From contig CP136064.1 of NCBI GenBank assembly GCA_032622095.1, positions 193,407,948 to 193,471,947 on the forward strand: DNA of 64,000 bases, in the 5' to 3' direction. The translations under genes and the position numbers were made by a program. Positions 47,196 to 58,200 of this stretch are shown here, one piece after another. The stretch's first letter is position 1. Every line of letters starts with the position of its first letter. This stretch comes from Siphonodentalium dalli (lineage: Eukaryota > Mollusca > Scaphopoda > Gadilida > Siphonodentaliidae). Under the pieces are notes generated by a model. The model searched no databases. It saw only the letters and a list, made by a program, of their open reading frames with translations, and was not told the origin of the DNA.

Positions 47196-50100
47196 CTTTT
47201 GAGAGAATGAGAATATAAATAAACGTTTAAAAATCTTCAAACAAACACCATTTAAATATTCAAGAATTGGAGTGAGCACCTCTCGGTTACTGACAGTGAC
47301 TGACTCGGCATGTCAGTGTCAGCCATGTTTTATTGGATTTCGATCAATTGGTGTTCACCCAGACCTGATATTTAAATGTGAATTTGGGCTCCCTTTCCCA
47401 TACAATTTAGTAAGACACAAACTTACGCAACCTTCCAAGTCTGCATGGGGTTGACATCAGCCGATATACTGCAACGTATTCATCGATCAGTTCATGCCAA
47501 TAATGGAAACTTGTTTGTGACTCGTCTTCCATTCCAGATCATTCCAAGTTCAACCTGCTGGCTGCTGTCAACTGTCTAGGATTACTTGAGTACCGGTACG
47601 ATTAAACGGACACTGACTGTGGAATGTCGCATTTCCACATCACATAAGCGTTGCTAGTATAATTTCTGCAATATATGCTGTCTTTGTGGTGCGAATTTCT
47701 CACAACAAACGTCGTTAACTTGGGAAGTAACAATGCGGAAGTTACAATTTATGGGTTTTCCCAACCCGGAAGTAAACAAATCAGACAGTGCTTAAAGTCA
47801 CGCAGTCGGAGGACATCGCGTGGCGAGGGGACTGAACTCTGTTTTGCAACTTGCGATCGACGTACAACCGTCATCTGAGTACTATCCCTTTAAACATGGG
47901 GTTGTTTCTTCTTGTGTGCTGAGTGTAAGATGAAGTGTAGTTTATAGCTTCACAATGGAATAATCAGGTCTGGCAATTCCCAATTGTCTCTAGAATAGCT
48001 ATTGTAGCTACATTTGAGTATAGTAAAACAACATTTTAGCAATTTGCATTGCATGCATGCATTACCACGAGCGTTTGCAACTATAAGGGTGAGGGACATT
48101 ATGTTGTTACAGTTTATGAAATCACTACCGATGACAGTTCGGTTGCACCAGCTTGCGGAATATCAGAAAAGCATAGTCAAGCACATGCATCGGTTTTGAT
48201 ATTGGTTACGCTATGTGAAATGGGACTCATATCCAACCATATGTGATCTAATCTTCTTCTACTTAGGTACAATTGTCAGGAAAAAGTGTATGCGTATGCT
48301 GTGACTCGTTGACTGAATCATTACCGTATGTTTATTTGCTATCAAATCGGTCCGAATGATGAACTAACTGTGTCTGAGGTGGTGCAAATGGTACAGTCCA
48401 TTTGGGTTGGCCCGGTGGGTTTATCACTTTCATTTTATGAAAATAGGCTCAAAGTGGGCCCTAATTGTGATCACCCACTCATACCAGCTGTGAGACGCCG
48501 ATGTGCAAAATCTATATGCCGTTCCAGCCATTAAGAGAAAAACTGGAATACGGGAGATAACTGAATTACCAAACTACGATCAGCTTTGGCAGTAAACAGG
48601 CAACTCGGAAAGCTATTCCGTCAGCGAACCTCCCTTCCAGGTATAGTTAGCACATGACATGTACATAGAGAGAGGGGGGCTTTCTATGCCCCCCCCCTTG
48701 GCAGTCATTTAATTTATCTTCCGATTTCCTTAAAACTTTCGCAAATGAAACAACCGGCTTGGCACCTCTGCTCCGAAATATGAACCCATCTCCACCCGAG
48801 ATGGCGCATCCCTCCGAATATCATGAATATGACCAGACAGCGTTGCGGATAGTCGAGCCGTTGTGTTTTGGGCTTCTTATGTGTCTCAAGGTTACGAACT
48901 GCCTCAGATTCGGCCCGCTGAATTTTCATCTGGTCATTAAAATCTGAAGCTGCATCGCTGTTCATATATGCTGAATTTTATTGCCACGGTGAATCCATTT
49001 GAAATCGTTACCGGCTTTCAATCGTTAATACCAAGTTGACATTCATGGCGTGGTGACTCGGGGTACCCCGGCGGATGTTATAACGACGTTAGTATATATC
49101 ACCAAATTTTGATATTAAAAAAATACTTAATTATTATTTGAAAAAAAATAATAATAATTGAGCAAGGAGTTCAATCTAGAAGAAATCAAAAATATTCAAA
49201 AGACCAAAATGTGGGTGAAGCGCACACATGGACACAAAGGGGCTACGCGCTACTACATCGCTGAATAGAGGCTCTCAATTGGGAACACGTTTCAGCTAGT
49301 TTCATTATACATGTTAACTACCTTGCCTAAATTCATCTTTCCTATTGACTTGGCTCAGATTCGAAATTGTACCCGATTGATAAGATCTCTCTGTCAGGGC
49401 AAAAACACACACATAATACAGGGTCCAACTGACAGGACGCTCAGCGATCAATCCTATATATAGCCCTGAATAGAGTTATCGTTCATCTTCAGAATAGCAG
49501 CATTGCCTTCCTCGGCATTGCGATGTATTCTCACCCACCGCTATACATTTCAACACAGGCAGCCGATGTGGGATAGTCATGTGGGAATTCCATTTTCTCT
49601 CTCTCCATTCAGAAAACAATTCACAATTTATTCAATATCTTCAACTGTTGAAAAAAACGTCCCAGCTTTTCTGATCAAATGCTTTTTAGCGATTGGACAG
49701 TCTTCCAATAACGCATGCTGTTAATTTTGCTTTAGTTCACTGAAGAATCAATGTGGTCATCACTATATGTTCCTTCACATTTTCACATCTGGAATTATTA
49801 CACATATCGGCTAAGATTCCATCGATCACATTATTGTCGTTCGATTCACATTTAAGGCAGCCTCCATGGTCTGCCGATCTAGGGAAATTTATTATAGCAG
49901 TTTACAACTTTCCATAAACGCCCTAAAAACCACACCATATAACACCGTATATAACACCGAACGCTCTTTACTAAGTGTTAAATACCGCAGCAAAAATGTA
50001 TTAACCCCTTCCCGGGGATAATTTCCATCACTTAAATATCTTTTACCATGTTTTACCATGTTTTAATATATTGAGTGTATATGTGTATGAGTAGTTCATA

Positions 50101-50829
50101 TATTTTGATCGCAGCAACAATGAGGTAAACAACTAGACCTGTACTACTGTACTTTTGGGTTTATTCGGTGATGTTATTAACGTTCGAATGGTCGATGTCC
50201 ATTCAACTGATTCATATTGTTCAAGCCTCAAACTAAACTTATGTATTAAAGCCACATGGCGGTTTTCGCTCCAAAATACAAATAATATTATTAGCTTTTG
50301 AATTTTCCCGGTATCGAAATAGGTCGATAAATATCTCAACTACCTTTCTACGAGAATTCTGTAACCCCCCAAAAAGGACGCATTGAACAGGGGGGGGGGG
50401 CCGAATTTGTTTTACGAGACATGAGGTGGGGTGGGGGGTAGGGGTACCCGAGGCCTCGTGTCGGGTCGGTGGTCATGCGGGCATACATAAAAGCTAATTC
50501 GTACACTGGTTCATATGCACATTTTCCTTTTTGGTATTACTATAGGCTCTAGGCCTACTAGTTGATGCTGGTTGATGTCTGAAAAAAAGATAAATTTAAT
50601 TTTGTGTAATTTTTCATTCTATTATAGGCCCTATAACACTGGCCCTAGTTATTTTTTGTTGTCATTCCAGGGGATTCAACATATGTTTCATATACTCACA
50701 CAGATGAATAGGCTGGGCTATAAATTTACCAATATAATCACATCATATTCTACCTTTGTTGATTGCTTAGAGTTCAATTTAGTTGAGATTATCGCTGATT
50801 ACTGCTGATTATCGCATAATTATCAGCCA
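47196..50829. other. Gene-free stretch
   Basis: No gene supported. C and G homopolymers lie at 48690-48698 and 50391-50400. A minus-strand frame at 48714-48965 (83 codons) is the least AT-biased here but has no family signature. A TTAACCCCTTCCCGGGG phrase at 50001 resembles the end of a TTAA element, with no partner found. Confidence 0.45.
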
Positions 50830-50849
50830 AGAAAATATTTGTCTTGCAC

Positions 50850-51220
50850 ATGTTTGTAAACAGGAAGTAACATTTAATTTGGTCTTTCAAAGAAGGGACC
50901 AATATAGAGCGGTTGGTCGTTTTTACAGAGGGGACCAACATAAAGCTTTGGGGTTTTGGGGTGGGTGTCTAAAATTTTATGAAAAAAAAATGCAAGAAAG
51001 GGTGGATGGGTGTAAAAAAAAAAATGGCAATGTTAAAAAAACACCCCCACGTCTCGCAACTTGTTTACCCCCCCCCCTGCATTGAAGTAATGAAAAATGC
51101 GTATGAACAAGGTGTTTGTGTCCCAAACAAAAAACAGTCATTTGCAGAAATGGAACAGAAAAGAGCGTTCCGTGTTATTCGATTCCTGATATGGTAGCAA
51201 TGAAGAGCGTCTGACTTCGT
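50850..51220 (+). repeat. Diverged relative of the family D element interior
   Basis: GTTTGTAAACAGGAAG near 50852, and at 51157-51214 the pair AAAAGAGCGTTCCGTGTTATT and ATTCCTGATATGG then AATGAAGAGCGT, match the central part of 46135-46654 in order and spacing. The termini are not recognisable. The interior has runs of G, A and C. Confidence 0.5.
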
Positions 51221-51532
51221 GCGAAAAATTGAAAACGGATGGAAAATGCTTGTGACATTGGCAAGTTTTTTTCAGAGCATATGAAGCCGGCATATCAATA
51301 TGTGTATCAATATCGTGTATTTATCGGCCTGTCGTATCCGTCCCTCCAAAAACGTTGACACAATTTGGAGGTTCGAATGAGCCATTTCCGTTTAATTGTT
51401 TGTTATAATCACGTTTCAGTGATAAATACACGACTCTATATAAGTATGCCGTGCATTCGTCGACCTATTTTCGCTCTTATAATTTGTCAAAGCGATTGAT
51501 ATTTTAGAAAGAAAAAAATGTGACTATAGACC

Positions 51533-51882
51533 CAGCCTGTTAAAATTCTCCCGAAAATCAGCATGTTATGGGCTTTTAAAAGGATTTGTTGTTGTTTGAT
51601 AATCAGCTTAGATTCGCCTCATTTTGAGTTCATATTTATATATATCATGAACTGAAAATTAGAGTGTTTTAGTGAAATTGTCGACTTACAATGACTTACA
51701 AGTTCATTGTATAATGGGTGGAAAATAACACAAATAAACCAACTCACGACACCAGATATACGCCTTTAACATGTGTTTTCACTGTGAACCGCGCCATAAA
51801 ACGGAGTAACGTCCAATATGAACCTATGTGAATATTATATATAGGTCGATTGCCAACATATTTGCGCGAGGATATGTTGAGG
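51533..51882 (+). repeat. Interspersed ~350-bp repeat, copy 3
   Basis: Same orientation and landmarks as 17320-17695: CAGCCTGTT at the start, CCAACTCACGACAC, TTAACATGTGTTTTCACTG, CGCGCCATAAAACG and CGCGAGGATATGTTGAGG at the end. The middle is rearranged by indels. Confidence 0.75.
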
Positions 51883-53777
51883 ACATCAAAACCTCGATTG
51901 TTTGAAGGCTGAACATTATGGGTTGCTGTCAATCCGCTATTCTACAGACCGCATTGTTTGCAACATATTGGTCGTGACATGGCCTACATGCGAAACGGCG
52001 TTAAACCACCATCCAATCAAACTCTTGCAACATAGACTGGCGGGGTCAGGTTATCACATTTTTCGATTTTTGCAGTTCAAGTTTAAAGTGATGTGAAACA
52101 CTCCGGTAGGGCGATCAAATAGAAACGGAGATTAATCTTGCTCAAAGTAGTATTTTTTTTTTAACGAATAGTATATCCAAATTGACAACAAACACCGTCA
52201 TTCTTATATATTAATTGAATACAGTGACTCTCGATGGTGAAATCGTTTTCGTTAGCTTATCGCAGAGAGTAGCGTCCCGAATCGAGAAGTAAATATTTAC
52301 AATTGCGCTAGTTCAGATGATGTTTTCTAAGGCGTGGTAAGGTTGATTTGTTTGAAATTTCGGCGATGTTACTAGAATGCTACATTCCACCAGTTGGCAT
52401 GGCGCCTGAGTAGTGAATACTAACTTATTATATTCACACACCCGAATAAGTACATAATATGTCTTTAATCAGGAACCAGTCTATTCATCAATAGGTATTG
52501 AGTGCGCGCAAATAAAGATACACGATCGAGAGTCGCAGAAACAATTACAGACGACAGCTAGATAGCAATTATCATTCACTAAGCTATTATATCAACTTAT
52601 TGTCGAACATTTGTTATTAAAATGTGTATTTGCAACTTAGACAGTAACTGTTGTTGACGAATTTCGCGCTTTAGACTGGCCCTTGTCCTAGCCGCCCGAT
52701 TCGTATAATAACCTGGTCCCCTTTTTTTTATAAAAAAAATGGGACCATTCAATACAAATAAGAAATTATGCGAGTTCTAACCACGAGTTGTGGCTCAGAG
52801 TCATTGATATAACTGACGACCAAAACGCAGGCACAAAAAAAAAAATGGCGAATGATAACATATATAACCTGAATGCGCGCTCGGATTTTTTACACCACAT
52901 CCCGGTTTCATTTTGCATGAATAATCTCGTTATTCGTGACAAACATCGGCACGCATTATAATATCACACGCACACGTGTGACAGTTCTCTCGTGATGACA
53001 CACATTGGTGCACACACGTGACAGTTCTCGTATATAGCTTTAATGTGGGAGCAGCTGCTCGACGTGCGAATGGATCCAGTCCTTTCCTCGTGTGGGAGCC
53101 AGATTCAGTTCAGCAAGTACAAATTTGTCTATAATCAGAGAAAGCAAACGACTCATACGTACCTGCAGAAAATTTATGTTTATCTCGGAGTCGCTCTTTT
53201 CATAACATATATCTTATACATGGCCTATTGTAATTAGTTCTCGTTGCTCTGTCAGTGACAAATCGTGACTAATGGGCTAGCAATCTCGCACAATCGCGCG
53301 CGAATTACTGGATTTTAATCCGAGCTAACCAGGATAGGCAACACCTAACTTGGATTACACTTCATACTTTTCCAGGGTGAGTCGCAACATAATATATCTT
53401 AGAAATTAGTCCGGACACACATGCGCAACACGTGTCAACTGGCTACCGACATCATGACGTCAGTTATCTAATTGCGAGGTTTAAAATTTCTTTTATGGCC
53501 GTTGTCGTAAATAAGGTTTAAAAACGGATGTCAAGCCCATGCACGATCTATTTTTTTGTACTCAAAAAGATAAGTTTACGTGCGACGATGCCAATATAAC
53601 AAGACTCGTCACACAAAAACACATATCGCTATTAACACATACGAGCATGCACAGCAGTTATAATCATCATTTGAAGCGATCATCACCATTGAGTGAATTG
53701 TGCGCATAAAAATAGCCAGGTTAAGCCATTCGTAAGTCTAACTTGTAACATGTATTACTATGGTATTACTATGTATA

Positions 53778-53797
53778 TGCGCATGCGTGGCGGGAAA
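53778..53797 (+). promoter_or_regulatory. Adjacent NRF-1-like and E2F-like motifs
   Basis: TGCGCATGCG (53778-53787) is a near match to the palindromic NRF-1 site, and GGCGGGAAA (53789-53797) matches the E2F consensus. About 70 bp downstream CTCGGTAAGA could be a splice donor. Together they could be the promoter and first exon of a gene lying outside the visible frames. Motif matches only; no transcript evidence. Confidence 0.25.
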
Positions 53798-54420
53798 AGT
53801 CACACGAGTTTACAGCTCCAGTCCCAAACTCCATGCAGGATTTACCTCCCTTGGTGACTCGGTAAGACCGCTGCTACCGGCGACATTTTACCCACATTTG
53901 ATGGATATCCGCAATATTAAGATATATACTAAGCGAACAGGAGGTACTCATAAGTGAGTCAGCACTTGTCCTCCAATCCCATTGTCTATATAAAAATGTA
54001 TGTATCATTTCCTATATGTGTTATTGAAATCAGACAAATAAATATGTTTAAACCAACAGAGCAGCATGCAGCCCTTGTTAAGCACACAAGATATCGAACA
54101 AAATGTGTGCAAATTTTTAACTATAAGTTTGAAAAGTCCCACTAAAACCGAAGAACTATATTATAGAAACGGTGTGATTCGGTTCTCCGAATATTTTATC
54201 AACACAAAAGTTTAAACACACGTGTACGACGTTATCACAAGTCGCTCGGCAAGTCAAACACAAGACTTCTAATTTGCTGCAATTTGCGAAAATCGTCAAC
54301 AAAACTACCGCTCTGATTTTCCATTATGTCATGTTTTAGTGCGGGAATTGTTCTCAAAGCGCATAGAAAATTTGACTTTGGAGCGATCGGGGTTCGCCAT
54401 TTTTGCTGGAAAACCCCATG

Positions 54421-54431
54421 CTATATATAGA
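54421..54431 (+). promoter_or_regulatory. Possible TATA box
   Basis: CTATATATAG followed about 25-30 bp downstream by CCAGTACCC, an acceptable initiator spacing. AT-rich genomes give many such matches by chance. Confidence 0.15.
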
Positions 54432-54811
54432 CACACAGACCAGTACCCAGCCGGTGACAGAGTCGGAAAGGAAGTTTGACTGGTGCGCTCTGGTAGAGAT
54501 TGCTCCAGTTCTACATGTTTATAGATATCGGCCAATGTCAACCGAAACGTATAAATAATAGTCGAGAAGGGCAAGCTACTACGATACGCTTAATTGGCTT
54601 CAGTCAAAATAGGATAGATCAGCGCAGACAAATCCCATTATCTGGCTGTCTTCACATATAGTTGGTCTTTCATTCGGTTATCAGGCGATTGGATTATTCA
54701 TCTTTGCTACAAGGTTCATGTTCTGCACGTTAAATTGAAAACAAAACTTCTAAACGGGTTGACACTGTACGTTTATGCGAAATGTTCATGTGAGCCAGGT
54801 GATTTCCGTTG

Positions 54812-54900
54812 GAGCTCCGTTGTCCAGTGGTTAACGTGTCTGGTTGGACTCTAGATGAGTTCACAGCCCGCCGCTGGTCTAATATGAGTTTCACACAACA
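54812..54900 (+). mobile_element. Degenerate tRNA-like SINE head
   Basis: GCTCCGTTGTCCAGTGGTTA at 54813 onward resembles a box A region of tRNA-derived SINEs. The box B position holds only GTTCACAGCCC, a weak match. No clear body or tail. Could be a decayed SINE. Confidence 0.35.
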
Positions 54901-55220
54901 GTAGCTTGGCTGTTTTGAGCGACGTGCACTTGTCGAATCGTATGCTATTAAAATATGGCGCCAAGTTGTAACCATTGAGCAAGGTCGCTCGTATTGTGGC
55001 TGCTTCGCACCACTCACGTGTTAAACGAGTACTTGATACGGGTGTCGATTATCTTGTCAGTATGTTAACCTTGATGTGCGCACGAATTCTTTTAGCTGGG
55101 GTTGCTTTCACGTTGGAGGATGGGGGTGACAATGGTAGCATGTGCTCTGTGATCGAGGTAATAGTTGATATAAAGTACATTGAAACTACTTCGCCGTATA
55201 GCGCGTTATGTAGATGGATC

Positions 55221-55247
55221 GATTATTATTATTATTATTATTATTAG
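55221..55247 (+). repeat. (ATT)n microsatellite
   Basis: About nine ATT units. It creates a poly-tyrosine/isoleucine open frame that is not a gene. Confidence 0.9.
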
Positions 55248-55476
55248 TATTACTGGCGACGGCAACACATGTTACAAGTTATTCGCACGTGCGACCGAAC
55301 CTAACTATTATTTCACAGAGTATACAGTAACCCAGTATTCGTCAAAAACCCGTCAGTTAATAGTGGCATTGCATGTATTTCAAGGAGAACGCAGCTGAAA
55401 AATGTAGTTTCATAAAATAACAATGCTTCCAACGTACCAATGGTAGTTTTGTGGCGTCAAGTATGATGTGGTATCT

Positions 55477-55674
55477 TTAAACCTTCCATGACTGTAGCTT
55501 CCTGAAATTTGAGGAAAACCCTGTGCCAATGCATACTCTTATATATGCGTGTATCCCGTATATAAGAAAACTTATTGGCCTAACAATATTTACCTTGACA
55601 TCGCATGTAGGCCAGAGCATATATAAGAGCATGCACTGGCACAAATTATTTAATGCTGCTCCCGAAAGGGTTAA
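55477..55674 (+). mobile_element. TTAA-flanked non-autonomous element, family C (copy 2)
   Basis: TTAA at 55477-55480 and 55671-55674. Ends AACCTTCCATGACTGTAGCT and CTCCCGAAAGGGTTAA. The shared hairpin core is present as CCAATGCATACTCTTATATA with a decayed partner. The right TTAA is also the left flank of the next element. Confidence 0.85.
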
Positions 55675-55957
55675 AGGGGTACTGTACACTAAATGGGACC
55701 ATCTCCTTTTATACTCAACAGAATATGTTCAACAAATGAATGAATTTGAGCCAAGGATTAGTGCAAAAATACACTCATATATATGCTCTATGCACGATGC
55801 AAACAACATGGTATAAATGAAAATGAATTTATGACTCCAGCCATTTATTCATTTTCATTGTAATTACCATGTTGTGTGCATAGTTCATAGAGCACATGAG
55901 AGTATAAAAGGAGATGGTCCCATACGTGGCTGGATTTAGGGTACAGTCCCCCTTTAA
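55671..55957. mobile_element. TTAA-flanked palindromic element, family F
   Basis: 287 bp between TTAA at 55671-55674 and at 55954-55957. Ends AGGGGTACTGTACACTAAAT and ATTTAGGGTACAGTCCCCC. Nearly the whole unit is an imperfect palindrome (GGGACCATCTCCTTTTATAC paired with GTATAAAAGGAGATGGTCCC). Open frames across it on both strands are consequences of the palindrome. Confidence 0.85.
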
Positions 55958-56131
55958 GAGCCATACCGTTAGTTTGTGTTTGTGCGTTTGTGGTTGAGGA
56001 TGCGGTGTATACATAATAGATAAGTTTCGCAAACACACTGTTAACAGTTACGTTCATATTAGCTATTCGTCGTCGCAAAAATTATGTCGGTCTAAAAATT
56101 CGGTTCTCAAAAATGACGACAAGTAGGATTA

Positions 56132-56348
56132 TTAACCCTTCCATTACTGGAGCTTCCTGAAATTTTGCGAAAATCCTGTGCCAATGCATTATCTTATATA
56201 TGCGAGTCTTATTCACCTTGACTCTGTAAGCCAATGCATTCTCGTATATATGCGAAGCTTCCTGTGGGAGACTCGCATATATAAGCGAATACACTAGTAC
56301 ATGATATTTAATGCTGCACCAGTGCGGTTCCCATAATGAAAGGGTTAA
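56132..56348 (+). mobile_element. TTAA-flanked non-autonomous element, family C (copy 3)
   Basis: 217 bp, TTAA on both sides, ends CCCTTCCATTACTGGAGCTT and CCCATAATGAAAGGGTTAA. It contains two versions of the shared hairpin arm (CCAATGCATTATCTTATATA and CCAATGCATTCTCGTATATA), one with its complement GCATATATAAGCGAAT. Confidence 0.85.
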
Positions 56349-57194
56349 ACTCAACAACGCATTGCACGATCTACCACGTTAAACATACATTTAACAATAA
56401 ATTTCTATTCTATTCGGCCATTTGATGATATATAGTCGTCGGCATGTTTAATATGCGATGGCTGTATATGATAGCATACAAATTTGACTGAGTGTCTCTA
56501 TTTTTAAAAGAAGAGTTTGGAACATGTACAAACCGAAGAAATTGAAACCATATCCATTATGGCGGTGTTGGCTTCACGGTTACAGTAGGAATGCGCGCAT
56601 AACTTGGTGAAATAATGTCTTAACTATTATCTTAACTGCGAGTTTGCAAAACCTCTCTACTATATAAAAAGACACGTGTTCCACGAATTAGTAGCAGATT
56701 TCCACGTTCACGTTTTATGGCCGAGTGTGGGCTGTTACCCGAAGGTGTCGGTTTTCCCCATAAAATGAGTATTGTGTATATTTCGAGAAAATCCAACGTT
56801 TACTGTAATCAAACGGCAGTAGTTTGGAATAACTGACGTAATCTTATCCCAAATGAAATGGAAATGAGCGTTGAGTGTATAGTCTTATCGTAATGAGTTG
56901 GATATATACTTATAATCAGAAGCAGTTTCCACTCTGCGATTAGATTTCGACTCCGATGTGCTACGTTGGGAGTACGAAGTAACATGGCAACTTTTTTCTG
57001 CCGCCTGACTTGATTCACAACACAACGGAAGAGCATTCACAGAACAATTCCGATTCAGGAGACACCGCGAAACAGACGAGATGGGACAAGTGCGGAACGA
57101 ACAGTTATTAGATATAAAATTACACAGTTTTAGATTAAAACAAAAGGTCGCTAGGCCACAGGTCCCCAGCATAAAGTTTGAAAATTTGAAAACA
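56349..57194. other. Gene-free stretch
   Basis: No gene supported. Overlapping minus-strand frames at 56809-57172 have no family signature. Confidence 0.45.
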
Positions 57195-57420
57195 ATCGAA
57201 TAACTAAAACTAAAATTATCATCCGGAAACCAAAATAATCGGTAAATTCTAAATATAAGTCGACAAGGACCATATCTCTGGTAAGCAAGGATGGATCGAC
57301 CGAACCCAAATTAGAACATAACTTGTATTTCCATGTGGGTAAACCACATGCCAAATATGAGTACAAGTTGATAACTAAAACCAAAGTTATCACCCGGATA
57401 CAATTACCGATGAACACATG
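57195..57420 (+). repeat. Two diverged units of a ~170-bp repeat
   Basis: ATAACTAAAACTAAAATTAT plus CATCCGGA at 57201 recurs as ATAACTAAAACCAAAGTTAT plus CACCCGGA at 57371. The phrase CATGCCAAATATGAGTACAA between them recalls, from memory, common mollusc repeats. Confidence 0.55.
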
Positions 57421-57487
57421 TGATTTTATAGTCCCTCGAAAAGAGGGACAATTAACAACAAACTCCGTCGTGCTATCAAACATTCCA

Positions 57488-58200
57488 TCTTAACCCTACA
57501 TTGCTTTACTTACTTATGCTTTTAGTGGACGCTGGCTCCTGTGGTTGCCACTGTATCCACCTCATTTATACGTGTACATGACACGTCAACTAGATAATTA
57601 TCTGATAGGGACATGTTGCATGTTTGAGAGTTTGTCAGATTTGTTTCCAATTCAGCCTTAAAGTTGTACTTCACCTCTTGCTTGTCCCAATGGTGATCCA
57701 GGTTGTTCTTGAATTGATTCATTTTTTCTGAATATACAACTTTTTCTGGTAGGTTGTTCCATATTTCCACTACTCTCTGGTTGAATGAATATTTACTTGT
57801 GTTATAATTTGATCCCTCTAGATATAATTTGAAATTGTGTCCTCTAGTTCTTTTGTCAGTACTTCTTGTTAGTATGTCTGCAACTTCCTGGTCATATGTG
57901 TTAAAGATTGTATAACACTATATCGTGTCACCTCTATGTCTTCTGTATTGGAGTGTGGGTATTTTGAGTCGCTCCAATCTTTTGTCATAGTCTAGGTCTT
58001 TTATCCCTGGTGCTAATTTCGTTGCCCTTCTCTGAACTCCTTCTAATCGTTCAATGTGTTTTTGTAGGTGGGGTTTCCATGCTGGCTGTGCGCATTCCAA
58101 GTGTGGTCGGACCAATCCTTTATATAGCTTCACACGTGTATTCTCATCTAAGTGTGTAAAGGATCTTCTGGTGGCACCCATTACTGATTGTCCTTTCTTT
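57488..58200 (-). mobile_element. CR1/L2-like LINE, 5'-truncated 3' end
   Basis: Minus strand, one frame from about 58199 to the stop at 57522. It starts KKGQSVMGATRRSF and continues YKGLVRPHLECAQPAW, LEGVQRRATKLAPGI and YRRHRGDTI, then a single in-frame TAG at 57918-57920, then RGHNFKLYLEG, FNQRVVEIWNNLPEKVV and NNLDHHWDKQE. These blocks are the conserved C-terminal end of CR1/L2-type reverse transcriptases. Only the last ~220 codons and a ~35-bp 3' untranslated end remain. The catalytic palm is absent, so it is non-functional. One stop and no frameshift suggest a younger copy than the LINE remnants near 30 kb. Confidence 0.9.

Larger units (their letters stand above)
51883..54811. other. 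Gene-free stretch, CpG-richer than its surroundings
   Basis: No supported exon. CpG dinucleotides look more frequent at 52450-54560 than elsewhere (for example ATCGCGCGCGAATTAC near 53295). Candidate regulatory sites are listed separately. Confidence 0.4.

Noticed and set aside
48714-48965. 83-codon minus-strand frame as a gene exon
   Set aside because: Less AT-biased than its surroundings, but no recognisable domain and no strong splice sites at both ends.
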